Below, piece by piece: positions 25,261 through 32,388 of a DNA stretch of 64,000 nt (positions are counted from its first letter, which is position 1; the number at the start of each line of letters is the position of its first letter). Under the pieces are notes generated by a model, which made no database searches, was not told where the DNA came from, and saw nothing but the letters and a program-made list of their open reading frames with translations. The DNA comes from a virus, in IMG/VR virus record IMGVR_UViG_3300043410_001663, positions 1 to 64,000 of that record. One strand, given 5' to 3'. The translations under genes and the position numbers were made by a program.

Positions 25261-25556
25261 CACCGAAACGTAAAGCAATCAACGCCCTGCGCCATGTCGC
25301 GGCGATGCACTTCAACCGCAAGATGCCCAGGTGGACCAAGGTGAGCGGGCTGTGCTGGGCCACCTCGCACGTATGTGGGGAGTGTGGGGACCTGCAACCG
25401 TACGATGACGACCAGTATCAGATCATCAACCAGTGGTGCAAGCCCCATGCACGCACCGGCAACAACGACTTTCATCAGGACTACATCGCCCAACCGGGCA
25501 AGCACTGGGGCCAGCGTGCGATGTTCGCACTGTTACTGGCGGAGAGCAAGTCATGA
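25257..25556 (+). CDS. Hypothetical Cys/His-containing early protein (99 aa)
   Basis: Basic protein with CWATSHVCGECGD and later WCKPH, a possible zinc site (C, C-x2-C, C-x2-H). No family recognised; ATGA-coupled at both ends. Confidence 0.55.
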   Translation: MTPKRKAINALRHVAAMHFNRKMPRWTKVSGLCWATSHVCGECGDLQPYDDDQYQIINQWCKPHARTGNNDFHQDYIAQPGKHWGQRAMFALLLAESKS

Positions 25557-25645
25557 GACACATCAAGGACCTACTGCAGGCGGTGATCCTGGCCGCGTTA
25601 TTTGCACTCCCGTTCATCGTTTACCTGTACAATATGACGCCATGA
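25553..25645 (+). CDS. Single-span membrane peptide (30 aa)
   Basis: MRHIKDLLQAVILAALFALP followed by FIVYLYNMTP: a short cytoplasmic start and one transmembrane helix. Overlaps neighbours by four bases on both sides, which supports translation. Function unknown. Confidence 0.5.
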   Translation: MRHIKDLLQAVILAALFALPFIVYLYNMTP

Positions 25646-25908
25646 ACAACTGCGAACCCGGCGACCTCGCCATCGTCGTATCCTCACCCATCTACCCCGA
25701 GTTCATCGGGCGCATATACAAGGTCGTCGCCTTGTTTGGGTTGCAAGAGAACGGGCGTGCCGCCTGGGCCGTGGAGGGCAACTGCAAGACCAACGACGGA
25801 AAGAGGATACTGTATGTCGAAGACCAACTGCTCAAGCCAATCAGACCAGACGCCGGACCCTCACTGGCCGTTCCCACAACCGGGCCAGATCAAGCGGGTC
25901 AAGGATAA
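25642..25908 (+). CDS. Small SH3-like early protein (88 aa)
   Basis: MNNCEPGDLAIVVSSPIYPE with GRIYKVVALF and a long Pro-rich tail resembles small SH3-type beta barrels of the KOW-like kind (GDLAIVV...NxGRIYKV). No specific function. Its end overlaps the next gene in another frame. Confidence 0.55.
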   Translation: MNNCEPGDLAIVVSSPIYPEFIGRIYKVVALFGLQENGRAAWAVEGNCKTNDGKRILYVEDQLLKPIRPDAGPSLAVPTTGPDQAGQG

Positions 25909-25951
25909 CCCCAACCCCTACCCATCAGACGCGGAAGAAGCCCCATTCTGA
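25814..25951 (+). CDS. Short overlapping Pro-rich protein (45 aa)
   Basis: Overlaps the previous gene by 95 bases in a different frame. AGAGGA lies seven bases before its ATG and early element 9 begins at its TGA, as for other genes in this series; both support it. Sequence is Pro/Asp-rich and likely disordered (DNPNPYPSDAEEAPF). Confidence 0.4.
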   Translation: MSKTNCSSQSDQTPDPHWPFPQPGQIKRVKDNPNPYPSDAEEAPF

Positions 25952-25998
25952 ACCCCCACCCGAATTGACCAGAGTATTATCAACAACAGGAGCACACC
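25951..25998 (+). promoter_or_regulatory. Early intergenic element, copy 9
   Basis: Identical to copy 8 from the core through GTATTATCAACAACAGGAGC. Last full copy; a diverged relative (TTGACGAATTAGTATGAAAG) is seen at 27072-27091 before the sigma gene. Confidence 0.7.
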
Positions 25999-26250
25999 AT
26001 GAAGACAGACCTCGGAGCAGTAATCGAAGCCAGCAACGGCAAGTTCATCAGCGTGACGTTCGTCAAGAAGGACGGCTCGATCCGTGTCTTGGTCGGACGC
26101 CTGGGTGTCAAGAAGCACCTCAAGGGCGGCGAGTCGACCCTGGACGCCGACAAGTACATCACCATCTTCGACACCCAGAACGGCGGCTACCGCGCCATCA
26201 ACCGTGATACCATTCAATCTGTCCGCATCGACGGCGTGGAGTTCGCATGA
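25999..26250 (+). CDS. SH3-type beta-barrel protein (83 aa)
   Basis: The pattern GKFISVTFVKKDGSIRVLVGRLGVKKHLKGG, then KYITIFDTQNGGYRAINRDTIQSVRIDG, matches the phage SH3-fold family (WYL_2/DUF2693-like) seen in many phages. The conserved KDGSxR and GGYRxINxDTI strands are present. Probably a nucleic-acid-binding small barrel; function unproven. Confidence 0.7.
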   Translation: MKTDLGAVIEASNGKFISVTFVKKDGSIRVLVGRLGVKKHLKGGESTLDADKYITIFDTQNGGYRAINRDTIQSVRIDGVEFA

Positions 26251-26582
26251 AAACCAGTGAGATATTCAAGATGGCCGGCAAGATGCTGGCCTCCGAGGTT
26301 CAACCCAACTACAACCCCCACCATAAGGGCGAACAGTTTGTCTGTATCGCGTTGATGCGGCTCGCCAATCAAAAGCGTGTCAGTTTCAATGACAGCGTCC
26401 GGTGCAAGCAAATCATCAGAGACCTGCTCGGCGACAGAGAGAGCCTGGAGAGCTGGCTGATGTACCGCGGTTACCTTCCGGAGGTCTTCCTGGACAACCG
26501 GGCACTGTGCCGTAAAATCATGAGGACCCGCAAGGCCTGGGTCAAGCACCTCGTCAACCACTACGCCGCACAAGGGGACTGA
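26247..26582 (+). CDS. Hypothetical early protein (111 aa)
   Basis: Basic helical protein (MKTSEIFKMAGKML..., VSFNDSVRCKQIIRDLLGDRESLESWL). Lys/Arg-rich C-terminal helices suggest nucleic acid contact. ATGA overlap before it. Confidence 0.6.
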   Translation: MKTSEIFKMAGKMLASEVQPNYNPHHKGEQFVCIALMRLANQKRVSFNDSVRCKQIIRDLLGDRESLESWLMYRGYLPEVFLDNRALCRKIMRTRKAWVKHLVNHYAAQGD

Positions 26583-26583
26583 C

Positions 26584-26763
26584 ATGAGAGACTACGCCCA
26601 CGCCCTGAGAGGCTACACGCTGGGGTTCGGCCGGTCCGAGTTGGAGGACCAGATGCTGGCCATCATCGACTCCCCTGAGTTCCAGCGGTGGAAGCTGGAC
26701 AAGCAGAACCGGGAGGTTGAGACTGGCCCCTTCCTGGACCTGGACGACCTGGAGCTGTCATGA
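26584..26763 (+). CDS. Short acidic early protein (59 aa)
   Basis: MRDYAHALRGYTLGFGRSEL then an acidic tail FLDLDDLELS. Coupled as ATGA to the next gene. No family recognised. Confidence 0.5.
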   Translation: MRDYAHALRGYTLGFGRSELEDQMLAIIDSPEFQRWKLDKQNREVETGPFLDLDDLELS

Positions 26764-26993
26764 GCGAAGGCCCAGAACAGTACGACAGCCTGACCCTTGT
26801 CGCCATCTTGCGGTCCAGGGGCTGGCTGTGTTTTCGTCCGGCGCATGGCCGCATCCTACTCCCGGAGGGCCTGATCATTGACCTGAAACAACTAGTGAAA
26901 AACAGGCGCAATGACTCAGCGGCCAGGATGGTCCTGCACTGGATGTCCAACCGACTCAACTTGGACCTGACATGCGACCCCTCCCCGGAGTAA
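26760..26993 (+). CDS. Small early protein (77 aa)
   Basis: MSEGPEQYDSLTLVAILRSR and GLIIDLKQLVKNRRNDSAARM form a compact helical protein. Overlaps the gene before by four bases; its stop region encodes the ribosome site of the next peptide. Confidence 0.55.
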   Translation: MSEGPEQYDSLTLVAILRSRGWLCFRPAHGRILLPEGLIIDLKQLVKNRRNDSAARMVLHWMSNRLNLDLTCDPSPE

Positions 26994-26998
26994 TACTA

Positions 26999-27088
26999 AT
27001 GGCCTCACTGGCACTTTTTGCCGCCGGAGCCGGTCGGTTTGTGCCAGTGGTCATCGTCATCGGGTGCTTTCTTGACGAATTAGTATGA
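26999..27088 (+). CDS. Short membrane peptide (29 aa)
   Basis: MASLALFAAGAGRFVPVVIV then IGCFLDELV: one strongly hydrophobic helix. GGAG lies eight bases before the ATG; an in-frame upstream ATG at 26972 would add nine residues but has no ribosome site. The stop overlaps the diverged early element. Lysis, membrane or regulator-leader peptide are all possible. Confidence 0.35.
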   Translation: MASLALFAAGAGRFVPVVIVIGCFLDELV

Positions 27089-27105
27089 AAGTACTCATCC
27101 TAAAT

Positions 27106-27253
27106 GAGAATCATTTCGATTTGTGCAGGGTAGGCTGGATGTGCAGGGTATATCTATTCTTTTTATTTTTTTTCACACACGATTAAAAAAAAATAAATAA
27201 AGTAAACATACCCTGCCTACCCTGCAAACCCTGCACAAATAGGAATTATTCTC
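27106..27253. repeat. Long inverted repeat with TGCAGGGT motifs, copy 2
   Basis: The left arm (27106-27173) and right arm (27184-27253) are imperfect reverse complements, beginning GAGAATxATTxC and continuing ATTTGTGCAGGGT; each carries two or three GCAGGGT units and the centre is T-run then A-run. It is flanked by direct repeats GAAAGTACTCAT (27087-27098) and GAAAGTATTCAT (27272-27283). Together with copy 1 it brackets the element-controlled cassette. Confidence 0.7.
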
Positions 27254-27286
27254 AACAACTGGCAAATAAACGAAAGTATTCATTTC

Positions 27287-27799
27287 ATGGCACTCACACC
27301 TGATCAGGAAAAAGAGCTCGCGGCGATGGCCCAGGCCGGCGACGAGGAGGCCCTAGAATCGTTTTTTCAGGCCAACCGGGGCCTAGCCCTGTACGTGGTC
27401 CAAAAAATGCCCCAGTGGGCCGTAGAATCGGCCATGACCCGTGATGACCTGATCCAGGAGGCCTACATCGCCCTGGTCCACGCGATCCAGACCTGGAAGC
27501 CCAAGAAGCGATTCGCGACCTATGCCCAGAAGGTGATCATGGGCCGGGTGCGGCGCGCGGTGGAGAACGGGAGCCAGATGATCAGGATCCCGGTACCGGT
27601 CCAGGAGGACATCCGCAAGATCAAGTCGGCCCAGTCCAAGTTGCACCAGCTACTGGGACGTGAGCCCTCACTGACCGAGGTGGCCCAACTACTGGATGAG
27701 CATACAGACTGGGTGAAGGATAGAATCGTGGTAAGCCAGCGCCAGCCGGTGAGCCTGGACGCGTACAAGCGGGACAACCTATCGGAGGAGTCGGAATGA
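27287..27799 (+). CDS. Phage sigma factor with regions 2 and 3 but no region 4
   Basis: 170 residues. DLIQEAYIALVHAIQTW (about 54-70) and RFATYAQKVIMGRVRRAVEN (about 75-94) are sigma region 2.2-2.4, which binds beta-prime and melts the -10 box. IRIPVPVQED then LHQLLGREPSLTEVAQLL (about 99-136) is region 3. The protein stops before the region 4 helix-turn-helix that reads -35. T4 gp55 is a known sigma of this truncated kind for late promoters. A region-4-like protein is encoded at 37814-38110. No clear Shine-Dalgarno precedes the ATG. Confidence 0.85.
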   Translation: MALTPDQEKELAAMAQAGDEEALESFFQANRGLALYVVQKMPQWAVESAMTRDDLIQEAYIALVHAIQTWKPKKRFATYAQKVIMGRVRRAVENGSQMIRIPVPVQEDIRKIKSAQSKLHQLLGREPSLTEVAQLLDEHTDWVKDRIVVSQRQPVSLDAYKRDNLSEESE

Positions 27800-27963
27800 A
27801 GCTATATGACGTGCCGCGTAATACGCGGGTTAGGGTGGTGGAGACGGGGGAGGAGTACAACTTCGACCACATCGACGGGATGTATTCCTACTGCACCGAC
27901 GACGAGGGCAACGTGGCCCACCTAGTCGCCTGGGAAGACGTGGAGGTGGTCCATGATCGTTGA
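27796..27963 (+). CDS. Short conserved phage protein (55 aa)
   Basis: MKLYDVPRNTRVRVVETGEE then FDHIDGMYSYCTDDEGNVAHLVAWEDVEVV; a small beta barrel-like hypothetical common in phages, with GGAG seven bases upstream. Its function is unknown. Confidence 0.6.
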   Translation: MKLYDVPRNTRVRVVETGEEYNFDHIDGMYSYCTDDEGNVAHLVAWEDVEVVHDR

Positions 27964-28354
27964 AGCCGCACGACAGGCGCTGTACTTGCTGGAAGAATTT
28001 GTTGATGACCCGAGATGCCAAGGACAAATTGATGCCACCAGCATTGCCCTACGCCAAGCCATAGAGCAGGCTGAGAAGCAGGAGCCGGTGGCGTGGTTTT
28101 CGCCCTCTGGTAATTTGTATCGCTCTCGGTATCACGCAGTCGCTAACGGAGAACAGGTTGTAACCCCACTCTACACCAACCCACCCACAGCACCTGCGCA
28201 GGAGCCGATTGCCTGGATTGAGCGAGACATGATGTGCGATGAGTTTGATCCAGCCAGCGTGACCTGTAAAAAGTCTGACACAGCAACCGATGGATGGGAG
28301 TGGGTTCCGTTGGTTCTTGCCACAGCACCTGTGCAGGAGAAGAACAATGGATAG
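27953..28354 (+). CDS. Hypothetical protein with EPVAW segments (133 aa)
   Basis: Helical N-terminus, then two segments KQEPVAWFSPSG and AQEPIAWIERD linked by a Pro-rich stretch with PLYTNPP. Proteins with this EPVAW...PLYTxP layout are frequent in phages of Betaproteobacteria. Function unknown. Overlaps the gene before by 11 bases. Confidence 0.65.
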   Translation: MIVEAARQALYLLEEFVDDPRCQGQIDATSIALRQAIEQAEKQEPVAWFSPSGNLYRSRYHAVANGEQVVTPLYTNPPTAPAQEPIAWIERDMMCDEFDPASVTCKKSDTATDGWEWVPLVLATAPVQEKNNG

Positions 28355-28442
28355 TTTTCTTTTGTGGGTAATCATGATCCTGCTCGCGTATATCGGTGAT
28401 ACACTGCGCAACATGCACAACACGATCAAGGAGAAGTTATGA
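28347..28442 (+). CDS. Single-span membrane peptide (31 aa)
   Basis: MDSFLLWVIMILLAYIGDTL then a charged tail. Overlaps the preceding gene by eight bases and the next by four. One membrane helix with a cytoplasmic C-terminus; function unknown. Confidence 0.45.
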   Translation: MDSFLLWVIMILLAYIGDTLRNMHNTIKEKL

Positions 28443-28633
28443 ACCACGCAGACATCCAGCGCCCTATCGCAACGGGGGTCACGTCACCCCGCGAGTGGAG
28501 GGACCTCACGCAGAACCAGATCGAGTACATCCTCTCGGAGTACGACATGTTCTACCAGAACGACATCTTCGTCACCGACGTGATGGAGATCATCGCCACC
28601 GTGCGTCAACTGTTGAAGGAAATGAACACGTGA
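28439..28633 (+). CDS. Small hypothetical protein (64 aa)
   Basis: MNHADIQRPIATGVTSPREW with acidic, helical C-terminal half. Coupled on both sides by four-base overlaps. No family recognised. Confidence 0.55.
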   Translation: MNHADIQRPIATGVTSPREWRDLTQNQIEYILSEYDMFYQNDIFVTDVMEIIATVRQLLKEMNT

Positions 28634-28980
28634 GCATGATGGCCATCAAGGAGGTCCTCCAGCACGGGCCGCTGTCTGTCAGGGAGATGGTTGAGCTGTT
28701 GGGCCAGGCGCGCGTCGCGCTGAACAAGAGCCTGCGCCGGCTGAGAGACCGCAAGCAGGTCTACATCTGCGCCTGGGAGCGCCAACCGGAGGGCCACCAG
28801 GGTGCGTTCGTGCCGTACTACACGCTCGGCGACGAGCCCGACGCGCAACGCCCCAAGGCGCTGACGGTCTCGGAGCGCAACAAGGAATACCGGCGGCGTC
28901 ATCAAGCCGCTATCTCAGCAAGACGCTACCCTCACCTGCGCGAGACGCTGGGTGTCTGGGCAGGACTAGGAGGACGATGA
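28630..28980 (+). CDS. Winged-helix DNA-binding protein (116 aa)
   Basis: GTG start overlaps the previous TGA as GTGA; an ATG six bases later is an alternative start. LQHGPLSVREMVELLGQARVALNKSLRRLRDRKQVYI is a helix-turn-helix with recognition helix, followed by a beta wing (AFVPYYTLGDEP) and a basic tail (ERNKEYRRRHQAA). Probable transcription regulator of phage genes; operator unknown. Confidence 0.7.
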   Translation: MSMMAIKEVLQHGPLSVREMVELLGQARVALNKSLRRLRDRKQVYICAWERQPEGHQGAFVPYYTLGDEPDAQRPKALTVSERNKEYRRRHQAAISARRYPHLRETLGVWAGLGGR

Positions 28981-29300
28981 TGAAAGCAATTGTCAAACGC
29001 ATCAACCGCATGACGATCGAGGAGTTTGCTACCCAGCACGATCTGATACTACGGGTAACCGAGCGAGAAGCCGCGTATGCAGCTCCCGGGAAATGGTACT
29101 GCTATTTCCCAGAGATCGAGATTAAAAAAGGGGGCGTGCTCGAGAGCGGTTCAGGTGACGGTGACACAATCAATGACGCCATCTTCAACTACTGCGAAAT
29201 CCTAAGCAACAAGCGGGTGGTGTACAAAGCGTTCACGCCCAGCCGCGCGGAGTTTACAATGCCCGAGCTGACACCCATCTACACACTGGAGGAAATATGA
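28977..29300 (+). CDS. Hypothetical protein (107 aa)
   Basis: Mixed alpha/beta protein with MTIEEFATQHDLILRVTERE near the start and a conserved-looking AAPGKWYCYFPEIEIKKGG core. No enzyme motif seen. ATGA overlaps on both sides. Confidence 0.65.
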   Translation: MMKAIVKRINRMTIEEFATQHDLILRVTEREAAYAAPGKWYCYFPEIEIKKGGVLESGSGDGDTINDAIFNYCEILSNKRVVYKAFTPSRAEFTMPELTPIYTLEEI

Positions 29301-29608
29301 GTCTGGACGTTTACCTCGAGCAGTCGGTGTTCACCCGCAACATGACGCACAACCTTGCAGAAATGGCTGACCACGCAGGCGTATATGATTGCATCTGGCG
29401 CCCCGATGAGAACAACATCTACGAGGCCAGCGAGCTGGTCACTCCCTTGGCCAAGGGGCTGTCGCTACTGCTGAGTGACCCCGAGATGTTCAAGCGATAC
29501 AACCCCGAGAACGGGTGGGGCTCGTACGATACCCTTGTCCGTTTCGTGGCGGAGTACCTCCAGGGTTGCATCAACCACCCAGACGCACGTGTGAGGGTCA
29601 GCCGATGA
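29297..29608 (+). CDS. Conserved phage protein (103 aa)
   Basis: MSLDVYLEQSVFTRNMTHNL, AEMADHAGVYDCIWRPDENN, NPENGWGSYDTLVRFVAEYL: I recognise this as a widespread conserved hypothetical of Proteobacterial phages. Function unknown. Confidence 0.75.
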   Translation: MSLDVYLEQSVFTRNMTHNLAEMADHAGVYDCIWRPDENNIYEASELVTPLAKGLSLLLSDPEMFKRYNPENGWGSYDTLVRFVAEYLQGCINHPDARVRVSR

Positions 29609-29928
29609 AACGAGCACTCAGCGCGACATTACTGACCCTATCCCTGTACGCCAACGCGGAGTTCATGACGGGCCGCACGCTGCTGGCCAGGATGAACGGG
29701 GACGCCGCGGATCGTGCCAACGCCGTGGGCTACATAGTGGGGGTCGCAGATACACTGATGGGCGAGGTCAGCTGCCCTCCCCACGGCCTCACATCGGGCC
29801 AGTTAGCCAGTGAGGTCCGCAAGGTCCTGGAGGAGAACCCGGACAAGCTGTCTGTCAGCGCGGACGTATTCGTGCACGCGGTTATGCTAAAATGGCCGTG
29901 CAGTAGTGGCAGAAAGGTTACCGCATGA
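29605..29928 (+). CDS. Rap1a/Tai-family periplasmic protein (107 aa)
   Basis: Start at the ATG overlapping the previous stop. Signal peptide MKRALSATLLTLSLYANA, then FMTGRTLLARMNGD, AVGYIVGVADTLMGEVSCPP, LTSGQLASEVRKVLEENPDK and a final VMLKWPC. The GYIxGVADxxxxxxCxP and wPC cysteine pair match the Rap1a/Tai immunity family, which in Serratia neutralises type VI secretion amidases. A phage copy could protect the infected cell from rival toxins or from its own lysis; this is inference. Confidence 0.65.
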   Translation: MKRALSATLLTLSLYANAEFMTGRTLLARMNGDAADRANAVGYIVGVADTLMGEVSCPPHGLTSGQLASEVRKVLEENPDKLSVSADVFVHAVMLKWPCSSGRKVTA

Positions 29929-30140
29929 AACGAGAAGAGTTAGAGCAGATCGCCAAGATGGCCGGGGCGCTGTTGGTGTATAATCCACACGGCGGCCCCA
30001 TCATGGCCGACAACCTCGACCTGATGAAGTTCTCAACGTACCTCGAGGGGTGCCTGAGACTGGACGTCATCAGCGAGATCATGGAGCTGGGTCCGCAGGC
30101 GAGCCTGGAAGACATTCTGGTTCACATCTCAAGGGGATAA
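29925..30140 (+). CDS. Small helical protein (71 aa)
   Basis: MKREELEQIAKMAGALLVYN then MELGPQASLEDILVHISRG. Acidic helices with no recognised family; ATGA overlap before it. Confidence 0.55.
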   Translation: MKREELEQIAKMAGALLVYNPHGGPIMADNLDLMKFSTYLEGCLRLDVISEIMELGPQASLEDILVHISRG

Positions 30141-30142
30141 AG

Positions 30143-30322
30143 ATGATTTTCACAACGGGTATCGGTTTGATTTGCGCCGGCTGGTGGCTGGCGTGGTTCT
30201 TTGGCGACTGGCACAACATGGAGCGCAACTGGTGCGACAAGATTGGCGGCGCGCTGTTCGGCATTGGCCTGGGGCTGTCACTCAGCTCGATGATCATCGC
30301 CGCGATCAAGTACATGCCATGA
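30143..30322 (+). CDS. Two-span membrane protein (59 aa)
   Basis: MIFTTGIGLICAGWWLAWFF is the first membrane helix and GGALFGIGLGLSLSSMIIAA the second, with a basic/polar loop between. AAGGGG lies before the ATG. Could be inner-membrane takeover or lysis related; unknown. Confidence 0.55.
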   Translation: MIFTTGIGLICAGWWLAWFFGDWHNMERNWCDKIGGALFGIGLGLSLSSMIIAAIKYMP

Positions 30323-30465
30323 GCGGGAACCTGATCATATTGACGGGCGTGATCTACGCCTATGTCGCCGTTGAGCAGGGGCTCAAGGGCAACATGGGGA
30401 TGCTGATCGCATACGCCGGGTACGCGTTCGCCAACGTGGGCCTCTACCTGATGGTGACGAAATGA
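30319..30465 (+). CDS. Two-span membrane protein (48 aa)
   Basis: MSGNLIILTGVIYAYVAVEQ and MGMLIAYAGYAFANVGLYLM are membrane helices. Coupled by ATGA to the preceding membrane gene, so both may act together. Confidence 0.55.
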   Translation: MSGNLIILTGVIYAYVAVEQGLKGNMGMLIAYAGYAFANVGLYLMVTK

Positions 30466-30728
30466 AGTTCAGAAAGAAGCCAGTAGTTATTGAGGCCACG
30501 CAATGGTTTAGATACGGGGATCATCCGAAGGTTAAGATTCGATATAAACACGCAGATGATGATGAGCATTGGAATCCAACCATTCCAACTGGTGAAGGCT
30601 GGATAAAAACGCTAGAAGGTGAAATGCTTGTTACCCCGGGCGATTGGATCATCACCGGCGTGAAGGGGGAGCACTACCCGTGCAAGCCCGACATCTTTGA
30701 GGCAACCTACGAGAGGGTCGAACAATGA
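30462..30728 (+). CDS. Conserved phage protein with PGDWIITGVKGE motif (88 aa)
   Basis: MKFRKKPVVIEATQWFRYGD and TPGDWIITGVKGEHYPCKPD are hallmarks of a very widespread phage hypothetical (PGDYG-type). Its role is not known. Overlaps both neighbours. Confidence 0.75.
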   Translation: MKFRKKPVVIEATQWFRYGDHPKVKIRYKHADDDEHWNPTIPTGEGWIKTLEGEMLVTPGDWIITGVKGEHYPCKPDIFEATYERVEQ

Positions 30729-30913
30729 AGATCGAGATATGCGGCGAGTGTGCCAGCAAGCTGGTCGCGCAGGACCTCAAAGAGGTCTATAAATCGATTG
30801 ACAAGACCTCAATCAACATGTACTCGTTTGACAAAGAAGAAAACGACAAAGAGGTCAAGAAGTTCAAGGCCGCTTTGAAGACAGTGATTGAATTCTATGG
30901 GGGTAAACTATGA
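30725..30913 (+). CDS. Small charged protein with CxxC (62 aa)
   Basis: MKIEICGECASKLVAQDLKE then a Lys/Glu helical region. The single CGEC pair may bind metal in a dimer. Function unknown. Confidence 0.55.
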   Translation: MKIEICGECASKLVAQDLKEVYKSIDKTSINMYSFDKEENDKEVKKFKAALKTVIEFYGGKL

Positions 30914-31116
30914 TCAGCGAGATCGATATCAAGGACTGGGACACGCTCAAGATTGAGCTAGTCAAAGAGAACGAAGACGGCAGCGCGGACTACACGATGC
31001 ACGTCGGGCCCAAGTGTGCAAATTTTCTGATGTCGTATGCATTCGTTTCCGTACTTAAACAAGTTATCGCAGAGGGCAAAACCCTCACACCTGAGAATGA
31101 ATCAGCAGGAACGTGA
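30910..31116 (+). CDS. Hypothetical protein (68 aa)
   Basis: MISEIDIKDWDTLKIELVKE with a later CANFLMSYAFVSVLKQVIAE helix. Overlaps the next gene by 20 bases. No family recognised. Confidence 0.55.
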   Translation: MISEIDIKDWDTLKIELVKENEDGSADYTMHVGPKCANFLMSYAFVSVLKQVIAEGKTLTPENESAGT

Positions 31117-31408
31117 CCAATGGCACAAGGCGCGGGCGTGGCTGCCGCCTGAGCACGCCGGCCAGTGGACCGAGGAGGTCCGCGAGGTCTGGCTGCGGAT
31201 GAGGAAGGCCCACAAGGCCTGGCAGATGACCAAGACGCCACCCAGCGACGCCAAGGGCTCGATCAAGGAGAACGGGCAGCGCTCGGTCACCTGGATCCCC
31301 AACGACGAGTACATGCGGTACCAGATAGCTAAAGAGGACTGGCACGCGGTCGAGCCGGCATACATCAACCAAACGAGGGCCCGCAAGGGCGAGGAGGACG
31401 AGGAGTGA
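31097..31408 (+). CDS. Hypothetical basic protein (103 aa)
   Basis: Start at the ATG within the end of the previous gene. Trp-rich charged helices (MNQQERDQWHKARAWLPPEH, EEVREVWLRMRKAHKAWQM) with an acidic tail GEEDEE. No catalytic motif. Confidence 0.6.
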   Translation: MNQQERDQWHKARAWLPPEHAGQWTEEVREVWLRMRKAHKAWQMTKTPPSDAKGSIKENGQRSVTWIPNDEYMRYQIAKEDWHAVEPAYINQTRARKGEEDEE

Positions 31409-31614
31409 TCAGCAACGTACGATTCCGCACAGAGGGCGACCTCGTGGTGCTGCAGATAGCAGAGGGGTTCGGCTCGGGCACAATTTGGTTCGATGCCAAG
31501 GTGACCGACCTCCTCGAAGTGAGTGCTTACTTCAATACACAGATGGGCACGCGCCTGGAGATGGTGGAAAACAACCTCAACGCGCTGACAGATAAGGTGT
31601 GGGACGAGGCATGA
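31405..31614 (+). CDS. Small hypothetical protein (69 aa)
   Basis: Beta-hairpin start MISNVRFRTEGDLVVLQIAE, then helix. Four-base overlaps with both neighbours. Unknown function. Confidence 0.55.
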   Translation: MISNVRFRTEGDLVVLQIAEGFGSGTIWFDAKVTDLLEVSAYFNTQMGTRLEMVENNLNALTDKVWDEA

Positions 31615-31967
31615 GGAGCATCTTCTACGGGGTATACCTCTTCGGGGCGGTGATGGGCTCGGTGGCGATGTGGCTGCTGGACCCGGTCACGGCGCTCATC
31701 GCGACCATGACCATCCCCCTCGTCGTGCTGTGGGGCGCTGAGTTGTTCGGGTTCATCCACTTCCACCGCGTCGAGCTCGAGGACGACGATGACGACCTCC
31801 TGGTCAAGATCCGTGAGGAGAACCTATCGGACAAGGAGGCGATCGACAAGTACGGCCAGCAGATCATCAACGAGGTCGACCGACGCGTTGGCATGGTCGA
31901 GGCACAGCTGGCCAACATGAAGCGCCAGCGCAACGAGATGATACGTATGATGAAGGAAGAGCGATGA
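31611..31967 (+). CDS. Two-span membrane protein with coiled coil (118 aa)
   Basis: The ATG at 31611 overlaps the previous TGA and is preferred over one 12 bases earlier. Residues 4-24 and 27-49 are membrane helices, then ELEDDDDD and a long coiled coil to the basic end (AQLANMKRQRNEMIRMMKEE). It may anchor a complex to the inner membrane; unknown. Confidence 0.6.
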   Translation: MRSIFYGVYLFGAVMGSVAMWLLDPVTALIATMTIPLVVLWGAELFGFIHFHRVELEDDDDDLLVKIREENLSDKEAIDKYGQQIINEVDRRVGMVEAQLANMKRQRNEMIRMMKEER

Positions 31968-32173
31968 AACCTACAAACAGACTGCGGTTCGTCACCCGCA
32001 AAATGGTGTTCGACGCTTTCTACATGATGACAGACGGCGGCGGTAAGACCGTCCCCGCGCAACAGACCATCCGAGTCCTACAACAGTGGTGGGAGGATAG
32101 TGTTGGCGACATTGAGCAAGGCATCACCGCATTCGGTGAGTGGCGTGACGTACCATTGGAGACTGAAGAATGA
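31964..32173 (+). CDS. Hypothetical protein (69 aa)
   Basis: MKPTNRLRFVTRKMVFDAFY and VPAQQTIRVLQQWWEDSVGD: helical, no family recognised. ATGA overlap. Confidence 0.5.
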   Translation: MKPTNRLRFVTRKMVFDAFYMMTDGGGKTVPAQQTIRVLQQWWEDSVGDIEQGITAFGEWRDVPLETEE

Positions 32174-32388
32174 AAAACACAGGTGGAACAGCGTTTCCGT
32201 TTTTGGAACTGGATGGGTCAGGTATGGCACATCACCAGCATGAGGGCATGACCCTGCGCGACTACTTTGCGGCCAAGGCCATGCAGACTATGTTGCATGA
32301 CGCGCTCGAGTACGATACAACAGATAACGAGATCGCTATAACGGCCTACAAAATGGCAGACGAGATGCTGAAAGCGAGACAAGAATGA
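32170..32388 (+). CDS. Conserved phage protein (MTLRDYFAAKAMQ type, 72 aa)
   Basis: Contains GMTLRDYFAAKAMQTML, then YKMADEMLKARQE. This is a common short phage hypothetical often found next to replication genes. Function unknown. Confidence 0.7.
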   Translation: MKNTGGTAFPFLELDGSGMAHHQHEGMTLRDYFAAKAMQTMLHDALEYDTTDNEIAITAYKMADEMLKARQE

